A DNA stretch of 64,000 bases from Actinacidiphila bryophytorum (GCF_016916835.1 NZ_JAFFIX010000003.1:310001-374000), one strand, 5' to 3'. Shown: positions 36,501 to 47,225, numbered from the stretch's first letter. The notes: a model not told the origin generated them from the letters alone. Translations and numbers: made by a program.

Positions 36501-37397
36501 GAGCTCGACCGGCTCACCGGCGACGTCCACAAGGGTGAGGTGCTGGGCGCGGAGAAGCGGCTGCGGATCGAGCAGCTGGAGGCCAGGGCGCTGGAGGAGC
36601 ACGGCATGGAGCCGGCCGGCCTGGTCGCCGAGTACGGCCCCGACCAGCCCGTGCCGCCGTCGCTGCCCGCCGAGGGCGAGGTGCTGCCCGAGGACCCGCA
36701 GGACCCGCGCAACCTGCCGCGTCCCTTCGTGCGCCCCGAGCAGGAGAAGCGCCTCAAGGCGGCGGAGAAGGCGTACGCCCAGCTCGGCAAGGTCAACCCG
36801 CTGGCCCTCGAGGAGTTCGCGGCCCTTGAGGAGCGGCACAAATTCCTCACCGAGCAGCTGGAGGACCTGCGCAAGACCAGGGCCGACCTGCTCCAGGTGG
36901 TCAAGGACGTCGACGAGCGCGTCGAGCAGGTCTTCACCGCCGCCTTCCACGACACCGCCAGGGAGTTCGAGGGCGTCTTCTCCCGGCTCTTCCCCGGGGG
37001 CGAGGGCCGGCTGCTGCTCACCGACCCGGACAACATGCTCACCACGGGCGTCGACGTGGAGGCCAGGCCGCCGGGCAAGAAGGTCAAGCGGCTGTCGCTG
37101 CTGTCGGGCGGCGAGCGCTCGCTGACCGCGGTGGCGATGCTGGTGTCGATCTTCAAGGCGCGGCCGAGCCCCTTCTACGTGATGGACGAGGTGGAGGCCG
37201 CCCTGGACGACACCAACCTGCAGCGGCTGATCCGCATCATGGAGGAGCTGCAGGAAAGCTCCCAGCTCATCGTCATCACCCACCAGAAGCGGACGATGGA
37301 GGTCGCCGACGCCCTCTACGGCGTCTCGATGCAGGGCGACGGCGTGTCCAAGGTGATTAGTCAGCGTCTGCGGGAAGGCGGCCGTAAGACCGCCTGA
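33561..37397 (+). CDS. smc: Chromosome partition protein SMC
   Basis: 1278-aa condensin ATPase that loads with ScpAB near parS to align chromosome arms. Walker A GPNGSGKS at 31-38; coiled coils of about 170-490 and 690-1000 flank a hinge; the ABC signature LSLLSGGERSL and Walker B FYVMDEVEAALDD lie near the C-terminus. The family in Streptomyces is usually somewhat shorter; here a Gly/Pro/Gln-rich segment of about 75 residues (roughly 580-655) interrupts the N-terminal half of the hinge. GTG start at the conserved MHLKSLTLRGFKSFA. Monocistronic. Confidence 0.97.
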   Translation: MHLKSLTLRGFKSFASATTLRFEPGITCVVGPNGSGKSNVVDALSWVMGEQGAKSLRGGKMEDVIFAGTTGRPPLGRAEVSLTIDNTDGVLPIEYAEVTITRIMFRNGGSEYQINGDTCRLLDIQELLSDSGIGREMHVIVGQGQLDSVLHADPMGRRAFIEEAAGVLKHRKRKEKALRKLDAMQANLARVTDLTGELRRQLKPLGRQAQVARRAAVIQADLRDARLRLLADDLVTLREALRAEVADEAALKERKEAVETELAEAVRREARLEEQVRELTPRVNEAQATWYALSQLTERVRGTIGLAEQRHRHATGQPAEERRGRDPEDMEREAARIREQEAELSEALDAAQRALDDTVGHRAELEHRLAEEEGRLRSAARAIADRREGLARLSGQVNAARSKAASAEAEIGRLAAARDEARDRAESAQAEYEELRAQVEGLDADDSELEARFEAARADQAAADEDFTAAREAATAAERRRAAVAARRDALAPALRRKDGSGALLAGAADGAGGPLTGVLGPAATLLRVAPGYEIPVAAALGAAADAVAVSGLSAAAEALRMLRKEDAGRAALLLATPTPLPGVPEPRPGDERHAPSDPGGGGERQPGGGRYDSGQGGGEHGQGHLGASGAQPLGFAGDPVGAAGAGGGGEPQVAAPVTGLPEQRRASLPAGVRYAADLVAGGEDLMPAVRVLLRDVVVVESLEDAEALVGARPELTAVTAEGDLLAAHTAVGGSAKAPSLLEVQAQVDEATAELERLEEQCAQLADRQQEAKERRSAAARAVDELGQRRRAAEKAKSSVAQQLGRLGGQARAAAGEADRAATAVGRSQESLAAAREEFEELSYRLSEAQEEPGEEEPDTSVRDRLAADGANARQTEMEARLQLRTHEERVKGLAGRADGLDRAARAERETRARAERRRLRLAYEASVAAAVRDGARGLLDCVQVSLARAEAERVAAEQARAEREAELGQERRRGRELKSELDRLTGDVHKGEVLGAEKRLRIEQLEARALEEHGMEPAGLVAEYGPDQPVPPSLPAEGEVLPEDPQDPRNLPRPFVRPEQEKRLKAAEKAYAQLGKVNPLALEEFAALEERHKFLTEQLEDLRKTRADLLQVVKDVDERVEQVFTAAFHDTAREFEGVFSRLFPGGEGRLLLTDPDNMLTTGVDVEARPPGKKVKRLSLLSGGERSLTAVAMLVSIFKARPSPFYVMDEVEAALDDTNLQRLIRIMEELQESSQLIVITHQKRTMEVADALYGVSMQGDGVSKVISQRLREGGRKTA

Positions 37398-37491
37398 CGG
37401 CCCCCTCCAAGTGGTGGCCGCCGCGCGGTCGGCCAAGACTTGAAGATCCAGCCCTCGTGCGGGGGCCGGACACCGGGGACGAGGAGCTGAT

Positions 37492-38907
37492 GTGACCAGC
37501 ACGGAAGGCGTCCCGGGGACGGACGAGAAGTCCCCGCGGCCCGAACACCTGGGCCACGTCATCTTCATCACCGCAGCCGCCGCCATGGGCGGCTTCCTCT
37601 TCGGCTACGACAGCTCTGTCATCAACGGCGCCGTCGAGGCGATCCGCGACAAGTACGACATCGGCTCCGGCACCCTCGCCCAGGTCATCGCCATCGCCCT
37701 GATCGGCTGTGCCATCGGCGCCGCCACCGCCGGGCGGATCGCCGACCGCATCGGCCGTATCCGCTGCATGCAGATCGCCTCGGTGATGTTCACCATCAGC
37801 GCGGTCGGCTCTGCCCTGCCCTTCGCCCTGTGGGACCTGGCCTTCTGGCGGATCATCGGCGGCTTCGCCATCGGCATGGCCTCGGTCATCGGCCCCGCCT
37901 ACATCGCCGAGGTCTCGCCGCCGGCCATCCGCGGCCGGCTCGCGTCCTTCCAGCAGGCCGCGATCGTGCTCGGCATCGCGGTGTCGCAGCTGGTGAACTA
38001 CGGCATCCTGCAGATCGCGGACGGCGACCAGCGCGGAAAGGTCATCGGCCTGGAGGCCTGGCAGGTCATGCTCGGTGTGATGGTCATCCCCGCGGTGATC
38101 TACGGGCTGCTGTCCTTCGTCATCCCCGAGTCGCCGCGCTTCCTGCTCTCCGTCGGCCGGGACTCCGACGCCAGGGCGGTGCTCGCCGACGTCGAGGGCA
38201 AGGAGACCGACCTGGACGCCCGGGTGGACGAGATCCGCACCGCGATGCGCCGCGAGCACAAGTCGGTCTTCTCCGACCTGCTCGGCTCGCGCTTCGGCTT
38301 CCTGCCCATCGTGTGGATCGGCATCGGCCTGTCGGTCTTCCAGCAGCTGGTCGGCATCAACGTGGCCTTCTACTACTCCTCGACGCTGTGGCAGTCCGTC
38401 GGCATCAACCCGTCCGGCTCGTTCTTCTACTCCTTCACGACCTCCATCGTGAACATCATCGGCACGGCCATCGCGATGGTCTTCGTCGACCGGATCGGCC
38501 GACGCCCGCTCGCCCTGATCGGCTCCAGCGGCATGGCCGTCTCGCTCGCCCTGGAGGCCTGGGCCTTCTCCGCCAAGAGCGGCGACACCCTGCCGCACGC
38601 CCAGGGCGTCGTCGCGCTGGCCGCCGCCCACGTCTTCGTGCTCTTCTTCGCCCTGTCCTGGGGCGTCGTGGTGTGGGTCTTCCTCGGCGAGATGTTCCCG
38701 AACAAGATCCGCGCCGCCGCCCTGGGCGTCGCCGCCTCCGCCCAGTGGATCGCCAACTGGGCGATCACCGCGAGCTTCCCGACCCTCGCGGACTGGAACC
38801 TGTCGGGCACCTACGTCATCTACACCTGCTTCGCGGTGCTCTCCATCCCCTTCGTGCTGCTCTTCGTGAAGGAGACCAAGGGCAAGACGCTGGAGGAGAT
38901 GGGGTAG
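37492..38907 (+). CDS. glcP: GlcP-like glucose permease (MFS sugar transporter)
   Basis: 471-aa major facilitator of the sugar-porter family with 12 predicted membrane helices. Signature motifs: GGFLFGYDSSVINGA in TM1, GRIADRIGRIR between TM2 and TM3, the PESPRFLL motif after TM6, QQLVGINVAFYYSS in TM7 and the final KETKGKTLEEM. In S. coelicolor the gene between smc and ftsY is glcP1, the main glucose uptake system; identity here rests on similarity and position. GTG start with GAGGAG upstream. Confidence 0.9.
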   Translation: MTSTEGVPGTDEKSPRPEHLGHVIFITAAAAMGGFLFGYDSSVINGAVEAIRDKYDIGSGTLAQVIAIALIGCAIGAATAGRIADRIGRIRCMQIASVMFTISAVGSALPFALWDLAFWRIIGGFAIGMASVIGPAYIAEVSPPAIRGRLASFQQAAIVLGIAVSQLVNYGILQIADGDQRGKVIGLEAWQVMLGVMVIPAVIYGLLSFVIPESPRFLLSVGRDSDARAVLADVEGKETDLDARVDEIRTAMRREHKSVFSDLLGSRFGFLPIVWIGIGLSVFQQLVGINVAFYYSSTLWQSVGINPSGSFFYSFTTSIVNIIGTAIAMVFVDRIGRRPLALIGSSGMAVSLALEAWAFSAKSGDTLPHAQGVVALAAAHVFVLFFALSWGVVVWVFLGEMFPNKIRAAALGVAASAQWIANWAITASFPTLADWNLSGTYVIYTCFAVLSIPFVLLFVKETKGKTLEEMG

Positions 38908-38938
38908 CGGACGCGGTGACCCGGCCGGCGGTACTCGG

Positions 38939-38976
38939 AGTATCGGGCCGGTGCCGGCGCCCGCGTACCCGATACT
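38939..38976 (+). terminator. Inverted repeat between glcP and ftsY
   Basis: Perfect 9-bp arms AGTATCGGG (38939-38947) and CCCGATACT (38968-38976). The right arm contains GATACT, which sits 10 nt before the ftsY ATG and may also be its -10 box, so the same element could end glcP and start ftsY. Confidence 0.5.
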
Positions 38977-38985
38977 GGGGGGGTT

Positions 38986-40197
38986 ATGGAAATCGTCATC
39001 CTTGTCGTAGTCATCGCCCTGGTCGTGGTCCTCGCGGCCGGCGGACTGGTCGTCGGCAGCCGCCGCAGGAAGCAGCAGCTGCCGCCCAGCGCCCCGCCGA
39101 GCATCCGGAAGACCACAGCGCCGCCCGCGGAACCGCACGTCGGGGACGAGGCCGCGCCCCCGCGGGAGGAAGCCCGCAGGACCATCGAAGAGGTGCCCCT
39201 GCCCGGGGCGACCCTCGCGCCCGAGGCCCTGGAGGAGGTGGAGGTCCCGGCGGCGCCGCCGGTCGAGCAGCCCGAGCCGACCGCAGGACGGCTGATCCGG
39301 CTGCGCTCCCGCCTGTCCCGTTCGCAGAACACCCTGGGCAAGGGCCTGCTGACGCTGCTGTCCAGGGAGCGCCTGGACGACGCCACGTGGGAAGAGGTCG
39401 AGGACACCCTCATCACCGCGGACGTCGGCGTCACCCCGACCCAGGAGCTGGTCGAGCGGCTGCGCACCCGGGTGCGGGTGCTCGGCACCAGGACGCCCGC
39501 GGAGCTGCGCGGGCTGCTGCGCGAGGAACTGCTCACGCTGGTCGACCCCTCGCTCGACCGGGTGCTGCGCACCGAGAGCCACGAGGAGTCGCCCGCGGTC
39601 GTGCTGGTCGTCGGGGTCAACGGCACCGGCAAGACCACCACCACGGGCAAGCTCGCCCGGGTGCTGGTCGCCGACGGCCGCAGCGTCGTGCTCGGCGCGG
39701 CCGACACCTTCCGCGCCGCCGCCGCCGACCAGCTGCAGACCTGGGGCGAGCGGGTCGGCGCGCGGACCGTACGCGGCCCCGAGGGCGGCGACCCCGCCTC
39801 GATCGCCTTCGACGCGGTCAAGGAGGGCATCGCCGAGGGCGCCGACACCGTGCTCATCGACACGGCGGGCCGGCTGCACACCAAGACCGGCCTGATGGAC
39901 GAGCTGGGCAAGGTCAAGCGGGTCGTCGAGAAGCACGGCCCGGTCGACGAGGTGCTGCTGGTCCTGGACGCCACCACCGGTCAGAACGGGCTGGTCCAGG
40001 CCCGGGTCTTCGCCGAGGTGGTCGACATCACCGGCATCGTGCTGACCAAGCTCGACGGCACCGCCAAGGGCGGCATCGTGATCGCCGTGCAGCGCGAGCT
40101 GGGCGTCCCGGTCAAGCTGGTGGGCCTGGGCGAAGGCGCCGACGACCTCGCGCCCTTCGAGCCCGAGGCCTTCGTGGACGCGCTGATCGGCGAGTAG
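38986..40197 (+). CDS. ftsY: Signal recognition particle receptor FtsY
   Basis: 403-aa SRP GTPase at the membrane. A true N-terminal TM helix (about 3-23) replaces the acidic-only A domain of E. coli; a Pro/Glu-rich linker runs to about 100; the helical N domain follows. The G domain has GVNGTGKTTTTGKLA near 207-221, DTFRAAAADQL, DTAGRLHTK, TKLDGTAKGG and a closing GEGADDLAPFEPEAFVDAL. It partners Ffh, encoded 7 kb downstream. No ribosome site; likely leaderless. Confidence 0.97.
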   Translation: MEIVILVVVIALVVVLAAGGLVVGSRRRKQQLPPSAPPSIRKTTAPPAEPHVGDEAAPPREEARRTIEEVPLPGATLAPEALEEVEVPAAPPVEQPEPTAGRLIRLRSRLSRSQNTLGKGLLTLLSRERLDDATWEEVEDTLITADVGVTPTQELVERLRTRVRVLGTRTPAELRGLLREELLTLVDPSLDRVLRTESHEESPAVVLVVGVNGTGKTTTTGKLARVLVADGRSVVLGAADTFRAAAADQLQTWGERVGARTVRGPEGGDPASIAFDAVKEGIAEGADTVLIDTAGRLHTKTGLMDELGKVKRVVEKHGPVDEVLLVLDATTGQNGLVQARVFAEVVDITGIVLTKLDGTAKGGIVIAVQRELGVPVKLVGLGEGADDLAPFEPEAFVDALIGE

Positions 40198-40216
40198 GCC
40201 GCAGCCAGGACAGCGG

Positions 40217-40248
40217 TAAGGGGCGCCCGTACTTGCGGGCGCCCCTTA
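40217..40248. terminator. Bidirectional terminator after ftsY
   Basis: TAAGGGGCGCCCG and CGGGCGCCCCTTA form a perfect 13-bp stem with a TACTTG loop. It lies between convergent ftsY and the primase/polymerase-like gene. Confidence 0.85.
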
Positions 40249-40339
40249 CGCGTACGGTCACGCGCACGCCCCGGTCATGCGCACGCCTCGGCCATGCGGA
40301 CGGCCAGGCCGAGGCGGCCGGCTCACGCGTACCGCCGGT

Positions 40340-41062
40340 TCAGGCGTACGCCCGGGCACGGTGGCACACGAAGGCGAGCGTGCCGAGCAGCAGCCTGGCC
40401 TCGGGGGGCTGCGGGGCGGTGCCAGGCAGCGGCTCGCGCAGCCAGCGCACCGGGCCGAGGCCGCCGAGGTCCGACGGGGGAGCGGTGACGTGGTCGCCGG
40501 GACCCAGGCAGCGCAGGTCCAGCTCCGCGTCGTCCCAGCCCATGCGGTAGAGCAGGTGCGGCAGTTCGGCCGCCGCGCCCGGCGCGACGAAGAACTGCGC
40601 GCGTCCGGCCGGCGTCAGCAGGACGGGGCCGAGCCGCAGCCCCATCCGCTCCAGCCGCACCAGTGCCCGGCGGCCCGGCGCCTCGGCCACCTCGATCACG
40701 TCGAAGGAGCGGCCGGCCGGCAGCAGCACCGCCGCGCCCGGCACCCGCGCCCACGCCTCCGCGGCGCCCGCGGGAGCCGCACCGGCCGGGATCTCGTCGG
40801 CGAAGGGCAGCGGATGCGCGCCCGGTTCGCGGCACTCTGCGTTGCCGCACGAGCAGGCTCCGCCGCCGCGGGCCACCCGGGCTCCCGGCACCACCGCCCA
40901 GCCGCAGCGGCCTGCGTAATCGCCGACCGTGGTGCACACCCCGGCGTGCGTCCGCCGGCGCACGCCGGTACGCACTGCCGGCCGCGCCCCCGCGCCGAGG
41001 GCTTCCCGTACGCCGTTCCGCTGCTGTCGCGACTCCCGCATGCTGCCGATCGTGAACACCAT
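40340..41062 (-). CDS. Bifunctional primase/polymerase-like N-terminal domain protein
   Basis: 240-aa protein related to the prim-pol domain found in plasmid and phage primases, but present as a free-standing copy in all streptomycetes. Seen: DYAGRCGWAVVPGARV near 48-63, ACSCGNAECREPGAHPL with three Cys that could bind metal, FDVIEVAEAPGRRAL (about 119-133), HLLYRMGWDDAELDLRCLGPGDHVTAPPSDLGGLGPVRWL. The catalytic DxD pair of active prim-pols is not evident (DVIEV occupies the place), so enzymatic activity is doubtful. Divergent from nsdA. Confidence 0.85.
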   Translation of the reverse strand: MVFTIGSMRESRQQRNGVREALGAGARPAVRTGVRRRTHAGVCTTVGDYAGRCGWAVVPGARVARGGGACSCGNAECREPGAHPLPFADEIPAGAAPAGAAEAWARVPGAAVLLPAGRSFDVIEVAEAPGRRALVRLERMGLRLGPVLLTPAGRAQFFVAPGAAAELPHLLYRMGWDDAELDLRCLGPGDHVTAPPSDLGGLGPVRWLREPLPGTAPQPPEARLLLGTLAFVCHRARAYA

Positions 41063-41413
41063 GACACCTCCAACGGATCGCCGCCGCGATGGTTACGCGC
41101 CCGCCCGACCTCGTGCGACCGGCATGTGTCAAGTGAATCGCCTGGAGTCGCAACCGAGTTCATTCGAAGGGGTGGCGAATGGTGGCGTTTCCCCACCCGT
41201 GGTCGCCGGACGAGTGATGCTGGGACTACTTTCAGTTCGTGAGTTCATGGCAGTGAACCGTTCGCATCCTGCGCATGTGCCGCAGGCACCTCCGTCCGGT
41301 CCATGGCCACCGGACCGGCCGCCGACACTTTCGGCAACCGGCGGACAGGACCCGAGGGACCCTGGTAATCACTGGGTGGACGGGTCGAGCGAGACCGGGA
41401 TGGGGGCTTGACC
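41063..41413. other. 351-nt divergent intergenic region upstream of nsdA
   Basis: No gene. It must hold the promoters of the prim-pol-like gene and nsdA. A TACTTT box at 41227-41232 is the best -10 candidate for nsdA, with no good -35, and would give a leader of about 175 nt. Confidence 0.5.
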
Positions 41414-42871
41414 GTGGGCGGCACAGCAGAAAAGCAGCCCAATGCGCAGCTGACGTCGTGGTTCGTGCGCAGCGGCTGGTCCAAGGGCGAGTTGGCCCGG
41501 CAGGTCAACCGCAGGGCACGCCAGCTCGGCGCGCACCACGTCAGCACCGACACCTCGCGGGTGCGCCGCTGGCTCGACGGCGAGCAGCCGCGCGAACCGA
41601 TACCGCGCATCCTGTCCGAGCTGTTCTCCGAGCGCTTCGGCTGCGTCGTGCCCGTCGAGGACCTGGGCCTGCGCTCCGCCCACCAGCCGCAGGCCGGCGG
41701 CGACGTGGACCTGCCGTGGGCCGGGCCGCAGACCGTCGAGATGATCAGCGAGTTCTCCCGCAGCGACCTGATGCTCGGCCGCCGCGGCTTCCTCGGCGCC
41801 TCCCTGGTGCTGTCCGCGGGGCCGGCCCTGATCGAGCCCATGCAGCGCTGGCTCGTGCCGAACTCGCCGTCCGCCGCCGGCCCCGTCATCGGCGGCCCCC
41901 GCGGAGGGGGCGCCCGGCCCTCCCGGCTGTCCGAGCAGGAGCTGCAACTGCTGGAGTCCACCGCGGAGATGTTCCGCGTGTGGGACAACCAGTGCGGCGG
42001 CGGCCTGCGCCGCAAGGCGGTCGTCGGCCAGCTGCACGAGGTCACCGACCTGCTCCAGGAGTCGCACCCCGAGGCCGTCGCCCAGCGCCTCTACCGCGTC
42101 ACCGCCGACCTGGCGGCGCTGGCCGGCTGGATGAGCTACGACGTGGGGCTGCAGCCCACCGCCCAGAAGTACCTGGTGCTCGCGCTGCACGCGGCCAAGG
42201 AGGCGGGCGACCGCCCGCTGGGCGCCTTCATCCTGTCCTCGATGAGCCGCCAGATGATCCACCTGGACCGGCCGGACGACGCCCTGGAACTGATCCACCT
42301 CGCCCAGTACGGCAGCCGCGAGTCCGCGAGCGCCACCACCCAGGCGATGCTGTACGCGCTGGAGGCCAGGGCGTACGCCAACATGGGCCAGGTCAACAAG
42401 TGCCACCGGGCCGTCCGGGCCGCCGAGGACACCTTCACCGAGTCCCGAACGGCCGAGGACCCCAGCTGGATCAGCTTCTTCAACGAGGCCGAGCTGCACG
42501 CGGAGAACGCCCATTCCTACCGCGACCTGGCCTATGTTGCGGGCCGCAGCCCCGCCTACGCCTCGCTGGCCCACCCGGTGATGGAGAAGGCCGTCGAGGG
42601 TTTCAGCAACGACCCCGTCCACCAGCGCGCCTACGCCCTCAACCTGGTCGGGCTGGCCAGCGTCCACCTGCTGCAGCGCGAACCCGAGCAGGCCGCGCAT
42701 TTCACCGAGCAGGCCATGACGGTCGCGAAAAGGGTGAGGTCGGAAAGGGTCAACACCCGTATCCGCAAAACCACCGGCACCGCGGTGCGCGACTTCGGCG
42801 ACGTCCCCGCGGTCCTGCAGCTCTCCGACCGGCTCGCGGTCGAACTGCCCGAGGTCGCCGAGACCGCCTAG
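41414..42871 (+). CDS. nsdA: NsdA, negative regulator of differentiation
   Basis: 485-aa regulator; in S. coelicolor NsdA represses sporulation and antibiotic production. The N-terminal part (about 10-90) resembles an atypical helix-turn-helix (WFVRSGWSKGELARQVNRRA; TSRVRRWLDGEQPREPIPRIL). RRGFLGASLVLSAGP near 125-139 looks like a twin-arginine or membrane-like stretch conserved in the family, followed by TPR-like helices (about 180-470). GTG at 41414 is preferred: GGGGG lies 8-9 nt upstream and the family begins MGGT; TTG at 41408 is too close to it. Confidence 0.94.
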   Translation: MGGTAEKQPNAQLTSWFVRSGWSKGELARQVNRRARQLGAHHVSTDTSRVRRWLDGEQPREPIPRILSELFSERFGCVVPVEDLGLRSAHQPQAGGDVDLPWAGPQTVEMISEFSRSDLMLGRRGFLGASLVLSAGPALIEPMQRWLVPNSPSAAGPVIGGPRGGGARPSRLSEQELQLLESTAEMFRVWDNQCGGGLRRKAVVGQLHEVTDLLQESHPEAVAQRLYRVTADLAALAGWMSYDVGLQPTAQKYLVLALHAAKEAGDRPLGAFILSSMSRQMIHLDRPDDALELIHLAQYGSRESASATTQAMLYALEARAYANMGQVNKCHRAVRAAEDTFTESRTAEDPSWISFFNEAELHAENAHSYRDLAYVAGRSPAYASLAHPVMEKAVEGFSNDPVHQRAYALNLVGLASVHLLQREPEQAAHFTEQAMTVAKRVRSERVNTRIRKTTGTAVRDFGDVPAVLQLSDRLAVELPEVAETA

Positions 42872-42961
42872 CGCGCGGTCGCGCGCCCCGGGCCGCGGCC
42901 CGCGATCTCTTTCCCCACCCGTATACATCTTTCACCGCACCGGGGGACGGTTCATCTCCAC

Positions 42962-42997
42962 GTAACACACGCGACTTCTTCGTCACGGCGGCGAAAC
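42962..42997. promoter_or_regulatory. Putative GlnR box upstream of amtB
   Basis: GTCAC-N6-GAAAC (42982-42997) is an exact match to the known GlnR half-site pattern GTnAC-N6-GAAAC. A weaker half-site GTAAC-N6-GACTT starts at 42962, 20 bp upstream instead of the usual 22. Its position about 105 bp before amtB and the known GlnR control of this operon in S. coelicolor support the call. Confidence 0.7.
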
Positions 42998-43100
42998 ACC
43001 CTGCGGCATCGGGCGAAACCCGGCTCAGCCACTCTCATGGCGAAAACCGGCCCACCCCTGCACAGCCCGCTCGGGCCGTTCGGATGACGAGGAGACGCCG

Positions 43101-44767
<1,667 letters not shown>

Positions 44768-44793
44768 CCCCCGAACCCAGCGCTGGAGAACGA

Positions 44794-47223
44794 GTGACCG
44801 ACAGCGTCGAAGCGCAGGACGACAGTTACGCGGCGGCCCGGCTGCGCCTCCTCACCCAGGAGGCGCGGTCCGGGCCGCCGCGCCGTGCGGCCCTCGCCGC
44901 CCTCACCGACCGCTGGCTCAGCGGCCTTGCCACCGACGCCGCCGCGGCGACCGGCACCGGCGGCTGGGCGCTGCTCGCCGTCGGCGGCTACGGCCGCGGC
45001 GAGCTGTCGCCGCGCAGCGACCTGGACCTGGTGCTGCTGCACGACTCGGAGAAGTCCGTCGGCGCCCTGGCCGACCGGCTCTGGTACCCGGTGTGGGACC
45101 TGGGCCTGGCCCTGGACCACTCGGTGCGCACCCCCGACGAGGCACGCAAGGCCGCAGCCGACGACCTCAAGGTCCAGCTCGGCCTGCTCGACGCCCGCCA
45201 CATCGCCGGCGACCCCGCCCTCGGCTCCGCCCTGCGCACCGCGGTCCTGGCCGACTGGCGCAACCAGGCGCCCAAGCGGCTGCCCGCACTGCTCGAACTG
45301 TGCCAGGAACGGGCCGAGCGCCAGGGCGAGCTGTCCTACCTGCTCGAACCCGACCTCAAGGAAGCCCGCGGCGGCCTGCGGGACGCCACGGCGCTGCGGG
45401 CCGTCGCCGCGTCCTGGCTGGCCGACGCCCCCCGCGAGGGCCTGGAGGAGGCGCGCACCCGGCTGCTGGACGCCCGTGACGCCCTGCACCTGGTCACCGG
45501 GCGGGCCACCGACCGGCTCGCCCTCCAGGAGCAGGACCAGGTCGCCGCCGCCCTCGGCCTGCTCGACGCCGACGCCCTGCTGCGCCAGGTCTACGAGGCC
45601 GCCCGGCGGATCTCCTACGCGTCCGACGTCACCTGGCGCGAGGTCGGCCGGGTGCTGCAGGCCCGCGAGTCCCGCCCGCGCCGGCGGCTGCTCGGCCGCG
45701 GCAGGAACACCCTGGGCGCCGGCACACCCGAGCGCGTCCCGCTGGCCGAGGGCGTCGTGGAGCAGGAGGGCGAGGCGGTGCTCGCGCTCGTGGCGAAACC
45801 CGACCGCGACCCCGTCCTGCCGCTGCGGGCCGCAGCGGCCGCCGCCCAGGCTGGCCTGCCGCTGTCGCTGCACGCCGTACGCAGGCTGGCCGCCGCCGCC
45901 CGCCCGCTGCCCGTGCCGTGGCCCGCGGAAGCCCGCGAGCAGCTGGTCAGGCTGCTGGGGGCGGGCGAGTCCACCGTGCAGGTGTGGGAGGCCCTGGAGG
46001 CCGAAGGCCTGGTCACCCGGCTGCTGCCGGACTGGGAGCGGGTCCGCTGTCGCCCGCAGCGCAACGCGGTGCACCGCTTCACCGTCGACCGGCACCTGGT
46101 CGAGACCGCGGTGCAGGCAGCCGGCCTCACCCGCCGGGTCGGCCGCCCCGACCTGCTGCTGACCGCGGCCCTGCTGCACGACATCGGCAAGGGCTGGCCC
46201 GGCGACCACAGCGAGGCGGGCGAGGTCATCGCCCGCGACATGGCCACCAGGATCGGCTTCACCAGCGCCGACGCCGACACCCTCGCCCTGCTGGTACGCC
46301 ACCACCTGCTGCTCATCGACACCGCGACCCGGCGCGACCTGGACGACCCGGAGACCATCCGTGCGGTGGCCGGCACCGTACGCGACACCTCCACGCTGGA
46401 GCTGCTGGCCGCCCTCACCGAGGCCGACGCCCTGGCCACGGGACCGGCCGCCTGGAGCACCTGGCGGGCCTCGCTGCTGGCCGACCTGGTCGAGCGGGTC
46501 GCGGGGGCGCTGGACACCGGTGCGCTGCCCGAGGCCGCAGAGCGGGACTCCACCGCGGAGGAGGAGCGCCTGGCCGTCGAGGCCGCCCGCACCGGCGGCC
46601 CCGTCCTCGCCCTGCACGCCCACGCCGAGCCCGACGGCGAGGGCGACGCCCTGGACGAGGCGCTCGGCGTGGAACTGCTGCTCGCCGTCCCGGACCGGCC
46701 CGCTCTGCTCGCCCAGGCCGCGGGTGTCCTGGCACTGCACCGGCTCGGCGTCAGGGCCGCCGACCTGCGGGCCGTCGACCCGATCGGCGAGGGCCAGGTC
46801 GCGCTGCTCAGCTGGCGGGTCTCGGCGGAGTACGGGGCACTGCCCGAGACCGCGAGGCTGCGGGCCGACCTGGCGCGGGCCTTCGAGGGCACCCTGGACA
46901 TCGAGGCCAGGCTCGCGGAGCGGGAGGCCGCCTACCCCAGGCGCCGCGGCATCACCGCGCCGCCGCCCCGGGTCACCGTCGCCCCCGGGCACACCTCGCA
47001 CACCGCGACGGTGATCGAGGTCCGCGCCCACGACGCCCCCGGCCTGCTGCACCGCATCGGCCTGGCCCTGACCGCGACCGGCGTCACCGTGCGCTCGGCC
47101 CGCATCTCCACGCTGGGCGCCAACGCGGTCGACGCCTTCTACGTCGTCGGCAAGGACGGCAACCCGCTGCCCCCGCCCCGGGCCGCGGACGTGGCACGAC
47201 AGGTCGAGGCGGCGCTGCGCTGA
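44794..47223 (+). CDS. glnD: PII-modifying nucleotidyltransferase GlnD
   Basis: 809-aa enzyme that in Streptomyces adenylylates (not uridylylates) GlnK. N-terminal nucleotidyltransferase motif GGYGRGELSPRSDLDLVLLHD near 65-85 with the metal-binding Asp pair; HD domain with LLHDIGKGWPGDHSEAGEV near 464-482; two ACT domains in the last 200 residues (PALLAQAAGVL; DAPGLLHRIGLALTATG) that bind glutamine. GTG start 5 nt after GGAGAA-type site. A strong terminator ends the amtB-glnK-glnD operon. Confidence 0.96.
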   Translation: MTDSVEAQDDSYAAARLRLLTQEARSGPPRRAALAALTDRWLSGLATDAAAATGTGGWALLAVGGYGRGELSPRSDLDLVLLHDSEKSVGALADRLWYPVWDLGLALDHSVRTPDEARKAAADDLKVQLGLLDARHIAGDPALGSALRTAVLADWRNQAPKRLPALLELCQERAERQGELSYLLEPDLKEARGGLRDATALRAVAASWLADAPREGLEEARTRLLDARDALHLVTGRATDRLALQEQDQVAAALGLLDADALLRQVYEAARRISYASDVTWREVGRVLQARESRPRRRLLGRGRNTLGAGTPERVPLAEGVVEQEGEAVLALVAKPDRDPVLPLRAAAAAAQAGLPLSLHAVRRLAAAARPLPVPWPAEAREQLVRLLGAGESTVQVWEALEAEGLVTRLLPDWERVRCRPQRNAVHRFTVDRHLVETAVQAAGLTRRVGRPDLLLTAALLHDIGKGWPGDHSEAGEVIARDMATRIGFTSADADTLALLVRHHLLLIDTATRRDLDDPETIRAVAGTVRDTSTLELLAALTEADALATGPAAWSTWRASLLADLVERVAGALDTGALPEAAERDSTAEEERLAVEAARTGGPVLALHAHAEPDGEGDALDEALGVELLLAVPDRPALLAQAAGVLALHRLGVRAADLRAVDPIGEGQVALLSWRVSAEYGALPETARLRADLARAFEGTLDIEARLAEREAAYPRRRGITAPPPRVTVAPGHTSHTATVIEVRAHDAPGLLHRIGLALTATGVTVRSARISTLGANAVDAFYVVGKDGNPLPPPRAADVARQVEAALR

Positions 47224-47225
47224 GC

